Origin: CAZDBS01 sp964503775
GTDB lineage: Bacteria; Patescibacteriota; Saccharimonadia; Saccharimonadales; CAZDBS01
Direction of reading: 5' to 3'
DNA: 34,536 bases
Assembly: GCA_964503775.1 (NCBI GenBank)
Contig: CAZDBS010000006.1
Coordinates: forward strand, 1 to 34,536
Shown: in pieces, positions 8,838-16,992 of the stretch
Numbering within the stretch: the stretch's first letter is position 1
Layout of the letters: each line of letters opens with the position of its first letter
Made by a program: the position numbers and the translations under genes
The notes under the pieces: generated by a model
Database searches by the model: none
Seen by the model: only the letters and a program-made list of their open reading frames with translations
What the model was told of the DNA's origin: nothing

Positions 8838-10268
8838 CTAGCTTAAATGTTTCTTGATTAACTCAGCGACAACTTGCGGATTGGCCTTGCCCTGGGAAGC
8901 TTTCATTACCTGCCCAACTAGGAAACCGATGGCTTTATGCTCGCCGTTTTTGACGTCAGCTGCAGCTTGCTCATTTTCTTGCAAGATCTTCTTCACAATT
9001 GCCTCAAGCTCACTTGTATCAGAAACCTGGAGTAAGTTCTTAGTTTCAGCAATTGCGCTTGCATCACCGCCTTTTTCTACCATTTCGATCAATACTTCTT
9101 TCGCCGCCGAAGAGCTAAGTTTATTGTCCGCTACCATAACTGAAAGTTTAATAAACGCTTCTTTGTCAAGGTTGAGGCGCTCCTCAGTCCATTCGTTGTT
9201 ACTGAGTTTTTCCTGGACTGGACCGATTAACCAGTTAGCAATCCGTTTGGCATGCTCAACATTATCCACACACCCTAAGAGCAGCTCGACAAATTTTGGC
9301 TGCATGAGCAAAGTCTCGACATGAGATGGCTGCAGGCTAAGCACTGCCAGTTTACGACGGATTTCTGTTGGCATCATGGGCATTGTTGATTTGACCTCGT
9401 CGATATACTCCTCGGTCAGCTCAAGAGGTGGAATATCGGGTTCTGGAAAATAGCGGTAGTCATGGGCCTCTTCTTTGCTGCGTTGGCTAAATGTCTGCTG
9501 CTTGGCGTCATCCCAACCTCGGGTTTCTTGTACTACAGGCTCACCACGTTCTAATACTTCGATTTGTCGTTTGATCTCGTACTCAACAGCTTTTTCTACA
9601 GATCGAAATGAATTAAGGTTTTTGGTTTCTGTACGAGTACCCAACTGACTTGAATCCTTGGAGACGGATACGTTCACATCAAACCTCATGTTGCCATAGT
9701 ACAGGTTGCAGTCACTGACCTCCGCATACCTCATGAGTACGTACAGCTCCTCGGCGTAAGCTTTGGCTTCAGCTGATGTATGCATGTCGGGCTTGCTGAC
9801 GATCTCCATAAGTGGAGTGCCAGCGCGATTGAGATCAACAAGACTGTAGTCTTGGCCCGCGGGATGCGTCGACTTACCAGCGTCCTCCTCTAGATGCGCC
9901 CGCTCAACGCCAATTCGTTTGGTAGTACCATCGGGTAGTGTGATGTCGACATAGCCTGTTCTGACGATTGGCTCATCGTACTGGGTTATCTGATAACCTT
10001 TAGGTAAATCGGGGTAGAAATAATGTTTGCGATCGAATTTGTTTTTCAGTCCAATCTCGGCATTGAGTGCAATACCCACCCGAACCGCCAATTCAACAGC
10101 CTTTTCGTTTAGTACAGGCAATATACCCGGAAGACCCAGGTCAATGGCCGAGATTTTAGTATTCGGCTCAGCATCACGCGCATCATTGTCGACAGCTGAA
10201 AACAGTTTAGTTTTCGTCTTCAACTGAACATGCGTTTCGATACCGATTGTCGCTGTGTAATCGTTCAT
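8838..10268 (-). CDS. gatB: Asp-tRNA(Asn)/Glu-tRNA(Gln) amidotransferase subunit B
   Basis: The 476-residue product is full length. It opens with the GatB/GatE kinase-like domain (TIGIETHVQLKTKTKLF; DRKHYFYPDLPKGYQI; LNRAGTPLMEIVSKPD) and ends with a helical domain and the YqeY-like tail (VKNGEHKAIGFLVGQVMKA). GatB binds the mischarged tRNA and activates its acyl group with ATP, before ammonia from GatA converts Glu-tRNA(Gln) to Gln-tRNA(Gln) or Asp-tRNA(Asn) to Asn-tRNA(Asn). Its ATG directly follows the stop of the small membrane gene (TAGATG). It is the last gene of gatC-gatA-x-gatB. Confidence 0.97.
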   Translation of the reverse strand: MNDYTATIGIETHVQLKTKTKLFSAVDNDARDAEPNTKISAIDLGLPGILPVLNEKAVELAVRVGIALNAEIGLKNKFDRKHYFYPDLPKGYQITQYDEPIVRTGYVDITLPDGTTKRIGVERAHLEEDAGKSTHPAGQDYSLVDLNRAGTPLMEIVSKPDMHTSAEAKAYAEELYVLMRYAEVSDCNLYYGNMRFDVNVSVSKDSSQLGTRTETKNLNSFRSVEKAVEYEIKRQIEVLERGEPVVQETRGWDDAKQQTFSQRSKEEAHDYRYFPEPDIPPLELTEEYIDEVKSTMPMMPTEIRRKLAVLSLQPSHVETLLMQPKFVELLLGCVDNVEHAKRIANWLIGPVQEKLSNNEWTEERLNLDKEAFIKLSVMVADNKLSSSAAKEVLIEMVEKGGDASAIAETKNLLQVSDTSELEAIVKKILQENEQAAADVKNGEHKAIGFLVGQVMKASQGKANPQVVAELIKKHLS

Positions 10269-10676
10269 CTAAAGAGCTCCAAGATCCCTAAGTGCTTGTC
10301 TAAAACTCAGTAGCGCCTGCTGGATATGATGTTTTTTTGGTGCAAAATCAGTCTCATGCACGATCTTGTTACGAAGTTTATGAGCCATCCAGACACTGTC
10401 GGCTTTCTTAAAACTTTTTTGGGCCGACACCATTCGCTCGCCCATAGTACCGCCTTTAAATCTCAGTTGTTTGAGGGCTTCATCGAGTAATTTGTCAGCC
10501 TCGATAACCGCCAATTTCATACCTTCTGCTGAGCTTAGTAAGTTCTGTAAGTCACCCCATCGCTTTACGAAATAGTCACGCTTGATATGCGATGTTTTTC
10601 TCTTAACAACAGCCATCGCTCCGAAGAGCACTACGGCAAATAGCACGACTATACCAACCAAAAATAAATTCTTCAT
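10269..10676 (-). CDS. Membrane-anchored HEPN-like small protein inside the gat operon
   Basis: The product is 135 residues. An N-terminal membrane helix (LFLVGIVVLFAVVLFGAMAVV) is followed by a basic stretch and an all-helical domain. That domain contains AHKLRNKIVHETDF: Arg102, four residues, His107, the Rx4-6H pattern of HEPN domains, near the end of a four-helix arrangement. Its ATG overlaps the gatA stop (ATGA), and its stop abuts the gatB ATG (TAGATG), so it is translated as part of the operon. I recall similar proteins as widespread CPR hypotheticals. Whether it is a ribonuclease, an RNA-binding anchor or neither is not shown. The HEPN relationship is inference from one motif and predicted helices. 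Confidence 0.6.
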   Translation of the reverse strand: MKNLFLVGIVVLFAVVLFGAMAVVKRKTSHIKRDYFVKRWGDLQNLLSSAEGMKLAVIEADKLLDEALKQLRFKGGTMGERMVSAQKSFKKADSVWMAHKLRNKIVHETDFAPKKHHIQQALLSFRQALRDLGAL

Positions 10677-12103
10677 GATGTCCCTTTGCTGATAGTTTCG
10701 TAGGCTTTGGCCACAGATAGCAGGTACTTGTCTTTACGTTGCGGCGCCATTAATTGTACACCTACCGGCAATCCGTTCACTTCTGGACCAGGTACCGAGA
10801 TGGCAGGTATGCCTATCAGGTTTGCTGCTACGGTCATGATATCTGTCAGGTACATCTTGAGAGGATCACTGCTGTGTTCACCAATTTTAAAGGCCGTTTC
10901 AGGAGCAACCGGTCCGATGAGAACATCGACATCCTGGAACACTGCATCAAATTCTTGTATAAGCTTAGTTCGTACCTCCAGGGCTTTTTTGTAATAAGCA
11001 TCGTAGTAGCCACTACTAAGCACATAGGCTCCGATCATGATTCGTCGTTTGGCCTCGGCACCAAAACCGACTGAGCGGCTCATCTCGTAAGCCTCTTCTA
11101 ACGTCTTGGCGTCAGGGTGGCTGTATCCAAACCGTTGACCGTCGTAACGACTAAGGTTCGAGCTTACTTCGGCGGGCACTACGATGTAGTACACGGCCAA
11201 AGCCAGTGGCAGTGTCGGTATACTTACATCTTTTATATCTGCTCCGGCCACCCTCAGTTGTTCAATCGCCTGTTGGATAGATGATTTGACGCCAGGATCT
11301 ACACCGCCTTCCAGGTACTCTTTGATCACGCCTATTCTTACGCCCTTAAGGTCAGTAGCATCAGTCGGATATACTTGCTCCTCGCATTCAATGGTCGTAG
11401 AGTCGTGTTCGTCTTTGCCGGACATGACATCAAGCACCAGTGCTGCATCGTCAACAGTTTTGGTTAAAGGGCCGATTACGTCATTAGAACTCGCCATAGC
11501 TATCACACCGAAGCGTGACACAAGCCCATATGTAGGTTTATAGCCAACTGCACCGGTGAAGCTGGCTGGCAATCGGATAGAACCACCGGTTTCGGTCCCA
11601 AGTGCGAACGGCGCCATATCGAGCATGACTGCTGCTGCCGAACCACCCGATGATCCACCCGGTACTCGCGACGGGTCGGTCGGGTGTTTGGTAGTCATCA
11701 TGTCACTGTGTTCAGTACTTGATCCATGAGCAAAGGCGTCAAGATTGGCTTTGGCGACACATATTGCACCTTCAGCTTCCAGTTTTTCAATCGCTATAGC
11801 TTGATAGGGCGCGACAAAACCCTTCAGGATGTTACTGGCGGCTGTCGTTTCGCCGCCAAACACCAGGAAATTGTCTTTGGCTATAAATGGAACACCGGCC
11901 AACCGGCCAATTTTCTCGCCTCCCAAGACTCGTTCGTCTATTTCTGCAGCTCTCTTGCGAGCGCTTTCATCCAATGTCGCAATTATGGCATTGAATTCTT
12001 GCTTCTCGGCAATGACTTTTAGTGACTGCTCGACGAGGTCGGTAGCTTTTAGTTCGCCACTTTGGACCTTCTTTGCAATCTCAACAATCGGCAACCAGCT
12101 CAT
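10673..12103 (-). CDS. gatA: Asp-tRNA(Asn)/Glu-tRNA(Gln) amidotransferase subunit A
   Basis: The 476-residue product is a complete amidase-signature enzyme. The Ser-cisSer-Lys triad is visible: Lys in PFIAKDNFLV, the cis-Ser in PGGSSGGSAAAV, and the nucleophilic Ser in TETGGSIRLPASF. GatA releases ammonia from glutamine and channels it to GatB. ATG 12103 overlaps the gatC stop (ATGA), and its own stop overlaps the next start (ATGA), so the operon is tightly coupled. A gat operon implies that this cell makes Gln-tRNA and/or Asn-tRNA indirectly. Confidence 0.97.
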   Translation of the reverse strand: MSWLPIVEIAKKVQSGELKATDLVEQSLKVIAEKQEFNAIIATLDESARKRAAEIDERVLGGEKIGRLAGVPFIAKDNFLVFGGETTAASNILKGFVAPYQAIAIEKLEAEGAICVAKANLDAFAHGSSTEHSDMMTTKHPTDPSRVPGGSSGGSAAAVMLDMAPFALGTETGGSIRLPASFTGAVGYKPTYGLVSRFGVIAMASSNDVIGPLTKTVDDAALVLDVMSGKDEHDSTTIECEEQVYPTDATDLKGVRIGVIKEYLEGGVDPGVKSSIQQAIEQLRVAGADIKDVSIPTLPLALAVYYIVVPAEVSSNLSRYDGQRFGYSHPDAKTLEEAYEMSRSVGFGAEAKRRIMIGAYVLSSGYYDAYYKKALEVRTKLIQEFDAVFQDVDVLIGPVAPETAFKIGEHSSDPLKMYLTDIMTVAANLIGIPAISVPGPEVNGLPVGVQLMAPQRKDKYLLSVAKAYETISKGTS

Positions 12104-12393
12104 GTCAGAACCCGCTTTACTTTGATGTAGTTGCCCTCACGATTAGGTACGTTCTTTAACAGTTCCTCAGTTGTTGCCCCGTAATCCTTGATTTCGTCCG
12201 GTCGCATGACATTCTTCAGCCCCGTCACCTGTGTTGTTGGCTCCAAACCGGATACATCGACATTTTTCAGCTGCTCCACATATCCCAAAATTGCCGAGAT
12301 TTCATTGCCGAATCTCTCGACTTCTTCGTCGGTCAACTTCAACCGAGACAGTTTGGCCAATTTCAAGATGTCTTCTCGAGAAAGTTTTGTCAT
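12100..12393 (-). CDS. gatC: Asp-tRNA(Asn)/Glu-tRNA(Gln) amidotransferase subunit C
   Basis: The 97-residue product has the GatC pattern: EDILKLAKLSRLKLTDEEVERF, a central ILGYVEQLKNVDVSGLEPT, and the C-terminal MRPDEIKDYG. GatC wraps round GatA and stabilises the GatAB interface. It is the first gene of the gat operon. The N-gap just upstream is an assembly artefact: the gene's first 15 codons and ten bases of upstream DNA are repeated at 12504-12558. The real upstream region therefore begins after 12548 and includes an extended -10 box. Confidence 0.95.
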   Translation of the reverse strand: MTKLSREDILKLAKLSRLKLTDEEVERFGNEISAILGYVEQLKNVDVSGLEPTTQVTGLKNVMRPDEIKDYGATTEELLKNVPNREGNYIKVKRVLT

Positions 12394-12558
12394 ATATTAG
12401 ACCNNNNNNNNNNNNNNNNNNNNNNNNNNNNNNNNNNNNNNNNNNNNNNNNNNNNNNNNNNNNNNNNNNNNNNNNNNNNNNNNNNNNNNNNNNNNNNNNN
12501 NNNCAGTTTGGCCAATTTCAAGATGTCTTCTCGAGAAAGTTTTGTCATATATTAGACC
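12349..12558. other. Assembly gap with duplicated 55-base ends
   Basis: One hundred Ns (12404-12503) are flanked by identical 55-base sequences (12349-12403 and 12504-12558). This is an unmerged contig overlap, not a biological repeat. Removing 155 bases gives continuous sequence from gatC to its promoter. Confidence 0.95.
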
Positions 12559-12560
12559 AT

Positions 12561-12569
12561 AGTATACCA
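12561..12569 (-). promoter_or_regulatory. Extended -10 promoter of the gat operon
   Basis: Minus strand TGG-TATACT lies 12 bases before the gatC ATG once the duplicated contig ends are collapsed (second copy of the start codon at 12546-12548). Confidence 0.5.
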
Positions 12570-12592
12570 GACTGAGAGAAGTTAGTGGATTG

Positions 12593-14551
12593 CTACATCT
12601 TCGCCCTAATCTCAGCTATGGTGTCGCGCAGCTCGGCGGCTTTTTCGAACTGCAGATTGGCGGCGGCGAATTCCATCTGCGTCGTCAGATCTTTGATGAG
12701 GTGTTTGTATTCGTCTTTGGGAATCTTTCTCAGGTCGATCGTCGGTTTTTCTTCCTGTGGAGCACGCGGCATACCATCCGCAATTGTCTTGCTGATGCTG
12801 GTCGGAGTGACACCATGCTCTTTGTTGTAAGTCTCTTGGAGACTGCGACGTCGGTTCGTCTCGTCAATCGTCCTCTTCATAGAGCCAGTTATGACATCGG
12901 CATACATAATCACCCGACCTTCTTGATGACGGGCAGCTCGACCAACAGTTTGAATAAGCGCTTGTTCGCTGCGCAAGAAACCTTCTTTGTCAGCATCTAG
13001 GATCGCCACGAGTGATACTTCAGGCAAGTCCAAGCCCTCACGAAGTAAGTTAATACCGATTAACACATCATAGATTCCCAGTCTTAGGTCACGAAGTATG
13101 TCGGTTCGCTCCAGAGTATCAACATCCGAGTGGAGATACTGAACTTTGATATCGAGCTCCTGGAGATACTCAGTCAAATCCTCACTCATTCGCTTAGTCA
13201 GCGTAGTTACTAGAACACGTTGACCTTTCTCGACAGTAGCTCTAATCTCAGCCAAGAGATCATCGACTTGACCTGTAACCGGACGTACTTCGATGACCGG
13301 ATCGAGTAGTCCGGTAGGACGGATGACCTGCTGCACCGGTTCGGGACAACGGTCGAGTTCGTATTGGGCGGGTGTGGCCGATACATACACCACTTGATTG
13401 ATGTGTTTTTCAAACTCCAGGAAAGTAAGCGGGCGGTTATCTAGAGCGCTGGGCAGTCGGAAACCATGCTCCACTAAGACTTCTTTGCGAGCTCGATCCC
13501 CGTTATACATGCCTCGAACTTGCGGAATCGTCATATGTGACTCATCGATGAGTAATAGGTAATCGTCGGGATAATAATCAAGCAGTGTCGCCGGCTGTTC
13601 GCCAGGTTCACGATCGGTTAAATACCTGGAATAGTTTTCAATCCCTTTGACAAAACCTGTTTCCTCTAACATCTCTAGATCAAACCGAGTGCGCTGCTTG
13701 AGTCGCTGGGCCTCTAGTAGTTTTCCCTCTCGCTCAAACTGTGAGACTCGCTGTTCAAGCTCATGCTCGATTTTACCAAGCGCGACTTTTAACTTGTCAT
13801 AGGGTGTGACGTAGTGACTACCCGGAAATACTTTGAACGAATCGACGTTGGCCAGTATTTCACCTGTCAGAGGATCAATGCGAGTAATCCGTTCCACGCT
13901 ATCACCATAAAACTCCACGCGGTAAGCTACTTCTTCGCCCGCCGGGAATACATCTACTACATCTCCACGTACCCGGAACGTCCCGCGATGAAAGTCAATG
14001 TCGTTTCTCTGATACTGAATGTCTGTAAGATGACGGATAAATTTATCTTGTTTTCGCTGCTCTCTTTTCACGACTTCGATAGACATACCACCGTAATCTT
14101 CAACCGAACCGATACCGTAGATACAACTCACACTAGCCACGATGATAACGTCGCGTCGCGTAAGCAGAGCATCCGTCGCCGCGTGCCGTAACCGATCAAT
14201 TTCTTCGTTGATCTGTGAGTCTTTCTCGATATAGGTGTCGGAGCGAGGAATATAGGCTTCTGGCTGATAGTAATCGAAGTAACTGACAAAGTAATGCACA
14301 GGATTATCGGGAAAAAACGCTTTAAACTCGCTGTAGAGTTGCGCAGCTAGGGTCTTGTTGTGGCTCATCACCAATGTCGGTTTCTGGGTATTTTGGATGA
14401 GATTAGCCATGGTGAATGTCTTGCCCGATCCGGTCACACCTAATAGCACCTGCTCTTTCGCACCACCATGCAGGCCCTCTGTTAGTTTTCGGATCGCCTC
14501 TGGCTGATCACCCATCGGCTTGTAGTCACTACTAAGTCTAAGCTTTTCCAC
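12593..14551 (-). CDS. uvrB: Excinuclease ABC subunit B
   Basis: The product is about 652 residues, normal length for UvrB, the damage-verifying helicase of nucleotide excision repair. Visible are SDYKPMGDQPEAI, Walker A GVTGSGKTFT, the beta-hairpin YFDYYQPEAYIP, the DESH box (LLIDESHMT), helicase motifs VSATPAQYE and GINLLREGLDLPEV, QTVGRAARH, and the C-terminal UVR helix pair (AAANLQFEKAAELRDTI) that binds UvrC. I prefer GTG 14551: it lies seven bases after an extended -10 TGC-TACAAT, which implies a leaderless mRNA. An in-frame TTG at 14557 is the alternative. No uvrA or uvrC is in the window. Confidence 0.96.
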   Translation of the reverse strand: MEKLRLSSDYKPMGDQPEAIRKLTEGLHGGAKEQVLLGVTGSGKTFTMANLIQNTQKPTLVMSHNKTLAAQLYSEFKAFFPDNPVHYFVSYFDYYQPEAYIPRSDTYIEKDSQINEEIDRLRHAATDALLTRRDVIIVASVSCIYGIGSVEDYGGMSIEVVKREQRKQDKFIRHLTDIQYQRNDIDFHRGTFRVRGDVVDVFPAGEEVAYRVEFYGDSVERITRIDPLTGEILANVDSFKVFPGSHYVTPYDKLKVALGKIEHELEQRVSQFEREGKLLEAQRLKQRTRFDLEMLEETGFVKGIENYSRYLTDREPGEQPATLLDYYPDDYLLLIDESHMTIPQVRGMYNGDRARKEVLVEHGFRLPSALDNRPLTFLEFEKHINQVVYVSATPAQYELDRCPEPVQQVIRPTGLLDPVIEVRPVTGQVDDLLAEIRATVEKGQRVLVTTLTKRMSEDLTEYLQELDIKVQYLHSDVDTLERTDILRDLRLGIYDVLIGINLLREGLDLPEVSLVAILDADKEGFLRSEQALIQTVGRAARHQEGRVIMYADVITGSMKRTIDETNRRRSLQETYNKEHGVTPTSISKTIADGMPRAPQEEKPTIDLRKIPKDEYKHLIKDLTTQMEFAAANLQFEKAAELRDTIAEIRAKM

Positions 14552-14558
14552 GAGCAAT

Positions 14559-14567
14559 ATTGTAGCA
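14559..14567 (-). promoter_or_regulatory. Extended -10 promoter of uvrB
   Basis: Minus strand TGC-TACAAT, identical to the box before pilB. It ends seven bases before the GTG at 14551, so the GTG is at or next to the predicted transcription start. Confidence 0.5.
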
Positions 14568-14578
14568 GTTAAGAGAGA

Positions 14579-15184
14579 CTAACCGTGTCTTTTAGCAATT
14601 GGTCTAGGATCCTTACGCGACTTGTCTCTTAGAGACACGTCTTTGTACTCGTCATCGAGTACTTTTATGAGTCGCTTGATCAATCGTTCCGGATTATCGT
14701 CATATAAGACCAAGTCTTTGTGGGGTGGTTCCAAAGTCGTCATGAGATCGGGGATCACATCGGCCGTACCGCCACTCCCGAGCAAGACACCGCAGGGTTT
14801 ACCGGCCTCGAGCGCCGTTGTGAATTCGTGAAGGCTACCAAACCGCCCGCCAACCGTGATAACTGCATCACTCGACTGGACCAGATGAACATCCCGCCCA
14901 ACGTAAGCCATGCCGGTAAAGTTTATGAAGTCAAACGGAGCGACAGGTAGCCGATATTTGTACAAGTGTTCTCTCATAGACGTGGCAGGCGAAAACCCGA
15001 CAGACATTCCACCAGCGGCCTTCGCTGCTTCTGCGGCAAAATACGGCAAACCAATAGTTGCACCCGTCAAAAGTATGTGTCCCTCTTTGGCAACTGCTTT
15101 GCCAAGTCTTACCGCCAGGGCCGAGGACTGTTTGACGGTCGCGCCCGAGGCAGCACCTGATACGCAAATCTGATATACATTCAT
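14579..15184 (-). CDS. LOG/SLOG-fold protein (TIGR00725-like)
   Basis: The product is 201 residues with a Rossmann-like SLOG fold. It starts QICVSGAASGATVKQSSALAVRLGKAVAKEG, then LLTGATIGLPYFAAEAAKAAGG, and carries the nucleotide-binding signature ITVGGRFGSLHEFTTALEAGKP, the counterpart of the LOG motif GGxGTxxE. The family includes LOG phosphoribohydrolases and nucleotide-binding DprA-like proteins. Here the motif reads GGRFGSLHE, so phosphoribohydrolase activity is uncertain. The C-terminal tail is unusually basic (KSRKDPRPIAKRHG). It begins four bases after the stop of the upstream unknown gene and shares its transcript. Confidence 0.8.
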   Translation of the reverse strand: MNVYQICVSGAASGATVKQSSALAVRLGKAVAKEGHILLTGATIGLPYFAAEAAKAAGGMSVGFSPATSMREHLYKYRLPVAPFDFINFTGMAYVGRDVHLVQSSDAVITVGGRFGSLHEFTTALEAGKPCGVLLGSGGTADVIPDLMTTLEPPHKDLVLYDDNPERLIKRLIKVLDDEYKDVSLRDKSRKDPRPIAKRHG

Positions 15185-15188
15185 ACCC

Positions 15189-16439
15189 TTATCCTACCAT
15201 TTTCTTTGTTAATTTTTCAGGCGCGATGAGATCGTTGTCCAGCTGCTGGAGCACTTGCTGTTCGAGTGTCTTCATGCCCATGTACCGTGCAAAAATTTCG
15301 TTCCACAGACTCTCTCGGAAATGATAGACCACCCGATCGTGATACGGAGTATTGGTCGAGTTGGCGATCGATACATCCATCATATTGAAGGCTACGGGCC
15401 GCTTGTCATACATAGCTCCGACATAGTCTAGGTCTTTCCAGAACGCTAACTCAGGGTCAATTTCGTATAGTACTTCCTCGGCTTTGCGCCAATGCAGATC
15501 TTCAGGCTGGACATGCGGTTCAAAGATCTCAGGATGACGTTCTTTCTCCAACTTACCGAAATAACGCTGGATTACTCGCCAGTGAATGTTCTGCCCGGCC
15601 ATGACTGCTACATTGGCCGGATCGGCGATAAGGGTCTCGACAAAAGTCTGACCGAAATGCGGCGACATACTTTTGAGCTTGAAGAAAGCGCTATACAGCC
15701 TTATCTCGTTGATGTAGTGGAACAGTAGCGACAGTGTCGTCATAGTGAAACCGGGTATCTTTTCTACTTTCACCGGTAACATCAGGATTATCCCCAATTC
15801 TTTCAGGTGAGTTATGTCGTGGCGTTTTTTGTGTACAAACTCTTCGGCGATATCACCCCACCTGTCAGCAGGCATAATCACGATCTCGATGGTACGTTTC
15901 TCGAAATCACTCGGCTTGAGGTTCTTATAGTGTTTATCGAAGGTATCCAGCCATTCTGATCCTTCGGCAAACCTGAGAGCGCCATAGATCTCATAGAGAT
16001 TCTCGTTTTTGATCATCGACTCAATTGACTGATAACCAAGTCGTTTCATGATCTGTGGCGGTGGTGTCTGACGCAACATTTCTCGAGCTACTGACTTCTT
16101 CAATACCCAACAATCCTTAGGTGTATCCACTTTATCGGCGGCTTTTTTGATAAGTGGGATTAGTTCTGCGACAGTACTTTTCGCCGAGCCACCGATTTCG
16201 GCGGTCAGATGTAGATCATGCTTACCCACAAGATGAAGTAGAGCGTGGTAGAGTTCAGTTCCTGTCGTATCTTTAGGATCAAGACCCAGTTCTCGGGTTT
16301 TCATATGGACCTTGCCGATAATTTCGGCTGTCAGTCGAACATCAACCGATATATTACCCGATGCTTGCTCGAGCTGCTTAATTGCCATGGAGAACAATGG
16401 CTCTTTCGCCTCCAGTAATTCTGATAAAATTCGAGACAT
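15189..16439 (-). CDS. Conserved-looking protein of unknown function, 416 residues
   Basis: I do not recognise this protein. It has no signal peptide or membrane helix and looks soluble and mixed alpha/beta. Notable segments are HDLHLTAEIGGSAKSTVAELIPL near residue 75, a basic His/Lys patch FVHKKRHDITHLKELGI, and a C-terminal region rich in aromatic residues (VVYHFRESLWNEIFARYMGM). The ATG at 16439 follows a GGTGGGG sequence at suitable distance. It is the first gene of the pair with the LOG-like protein, and it is divergent from the large RNA locus, sharing the intergenic region. The codon pattern looks like that of its neighbours, so it is a real gene. Confidence 0.8.
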   Translation of the reverse strand: MSRILSELLEAKEPLFSMAIKQLEQASGNISVDVRLTAEIIGKVHMKTRELGLDPKDTTGTELYHALLHLVGKHDLHLTAEIGGSAKSTVAELIPLIKKAADKVDTPKDCWVLKKSVAREMLRQTPPPQIMKRLGYQSIESMIKNENLYEIYGALRFAEGSEWLDTFDKHYKNLKPSDFEKRTIEIVIMPADRWGDIAEEFVHKKRHDITHLKELGIILMLPVKVEKIPGFTMTTLSLLFHYINEIRLYSAFFKLKSMSPHFGQTFVETLIADPANVAVMAGQNIHWRVIQRYFGKLEKERHPEIFEPHVQPEDLHWRKAEEVLYEIDPELAFWKDLDYVGAMYDKRPVAFNMMDVSIANSTNTPYHDRVVYHFRESLWNEIFARYMGMKTLEQQVLQQLDNDLIAPEKLTKKMVG

Positions 16440-16510
16440 CTATACCCCACCTACAATGTTCATGCTTATGCACTAGTGTAACAGGTGTGTTTCTATAAGA
16501 AAACGGTCTC

Positions 16511-16539
16511 TTGACGAATATTATAGAAAGTACTACTAT
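16511..16539 (+). promoter_or_regulatory. Strong sigma70-type promoter for the large noncoding RNA
   Basis: TTGACG (16511-16516), a 17-base spacer (16517-16533), TACTAT (16534-16539). This is the best -35/-10 match I see in the window. Transcription should start near 16546. No protein start with a ribosome binding site follows for over 1 kb on this strand. Confidence 0.8.
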
Positions 16540-16782
16540 CATGCTCATTCTCAACTAGAGAGTACATTGAAAATCGACGGAAAAAGTCATGTAGGCATGC
16601 GGTTTGTGAAGCGGAAGATTCGGCTTCAAAAGTCGCATGTTTACATGCAACAGCACGCGCGATGTAACAGAAGGTGAGTAGGAATGGCTGCGGCTGTTCT
16701 CAAATCTGGAGTTAGGAGCTTCAGGGTAGTCTACCCGAGCTTTTGGCATCGGACCCATCGCACATCATCGTAGGTGAAACAA

Positions 16783-16855
16783 TCCGGTGTAGCTCAGCAG
16801 CAGAGCACTTGCCTAATAAAGCAAGTTGTCGTTGGTTCAAGTCCAACCACCGGAG
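16783..16855 (+). tRNA. tRNA-like unit 1, 8-base anticodon loop, identity undetermined
   Basis: The acceptor TCCGGTG/CACCGGA is perfect (7 bp), the D-arm is GCTC/GAGC, the anticodon stem is CTTGC/GCAAG, and the T-arm GTTGG/CCAAC has a TTCAAGT loop. Two features are abnormal. The anticodon loop is eight bases (CTAATAAA, 73 bases in all without CCA). The D-loop AGCAGCA lacks the G18-G19 pair needed for the normal elbow. Base 73 would be G and no CCA is encoded. With U33 in its usual place the next three bases are AAT, an anticodon rare in bacteria. It may be a structural mimic rather than a decoding tRNA. Confidence 0.6.
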
Positions 16856-16856
16856 C

Positions 16857-16875
16857 TGGATCCTTCGAGATCCTT
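16857..16875 (+). ncRNA. UUCG-type hairpin after tRNA-like unit 1
   Basis: GGATC and GATCC form a five-base stem round CTTCGA, so the loop centre is TTCG. It sits between the first unit and the ACGTTTCACC segment. Confidence 0.5.
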
Positions 16876-16897
16876 GTAGAAAAACGTTTCACCCCCA

Positions 16898-16974
16898 GCG
16901 CGCTTAGCTAAGCGGCCTAAAGCACCATCTTGCCAAGATGGGGAACGCGGGTTCGAATCCCGTAGTGCGCTCCA
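16898..16974 (+). tRNA. tRNA-Gly(GCC)
   Basis: Canonical cloverleaf of 77 bases with CCA encoded. The acceptor is GCGCGCT/AGTGCGC (one G-U), base 73 is T as usual for glycine, the D-loop contains GG, the anticodon stem is CCATC/GATGG round TTGCCAA (anticodon GCC), and the T-arm GCGGG/CCCGT carries TTCGAAT. It reads GGC and GGU codons. It sits between two irregular tRNA-shaped units inside the structured RNA locus, so it may be processed out of the long transcript by RNase P. Confidence 0.93.
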
Positions 16975-16975
16975 A

Positions 16976-16991
16976 GATAGCGAAAGCTATC
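16976..16991 (+). ncRNA. GAAA-tetraloop hairpin between tRNA units
   Basis: A perfect six-base stem GATAGC/GCTATC is closed by the GNRA loop GAAA. It lies one base after the tRNA-Gly CCA and one base before the next tRNA-like unit. GNRA loops of this kind often dock into receptors in large RNAs. Confidence 0.65.
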
Positions 16992-16992
16992 A

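Larger units (their letters stand above)
16772..16893 (+). ncRNA. Alternative closing helices: one AGGTGAAAC and two copies of ACGTTTCACC
   Basis: AGGTGAAAC (16772-16780) can pair eight bases with GTTTCACC at 16886-16893, enclosing the first tRNA-like unit. It can instead pair nine bases with GTTTCACCT at 17557-17565, enclosing all three units and the 3' domain. The ten bases ACGTTTCACC are identical at 16884-16893 and 17555-17564. The two pairings exclude each other. Confidence 0.6.

Noticed and set aside
12349..12558. Direct repeats as a mobile-element target duplication
   Set aside because: The repeat length is exactly 55 at three unrelated sites and always flanks 100 Ns, which is an assembly signature.
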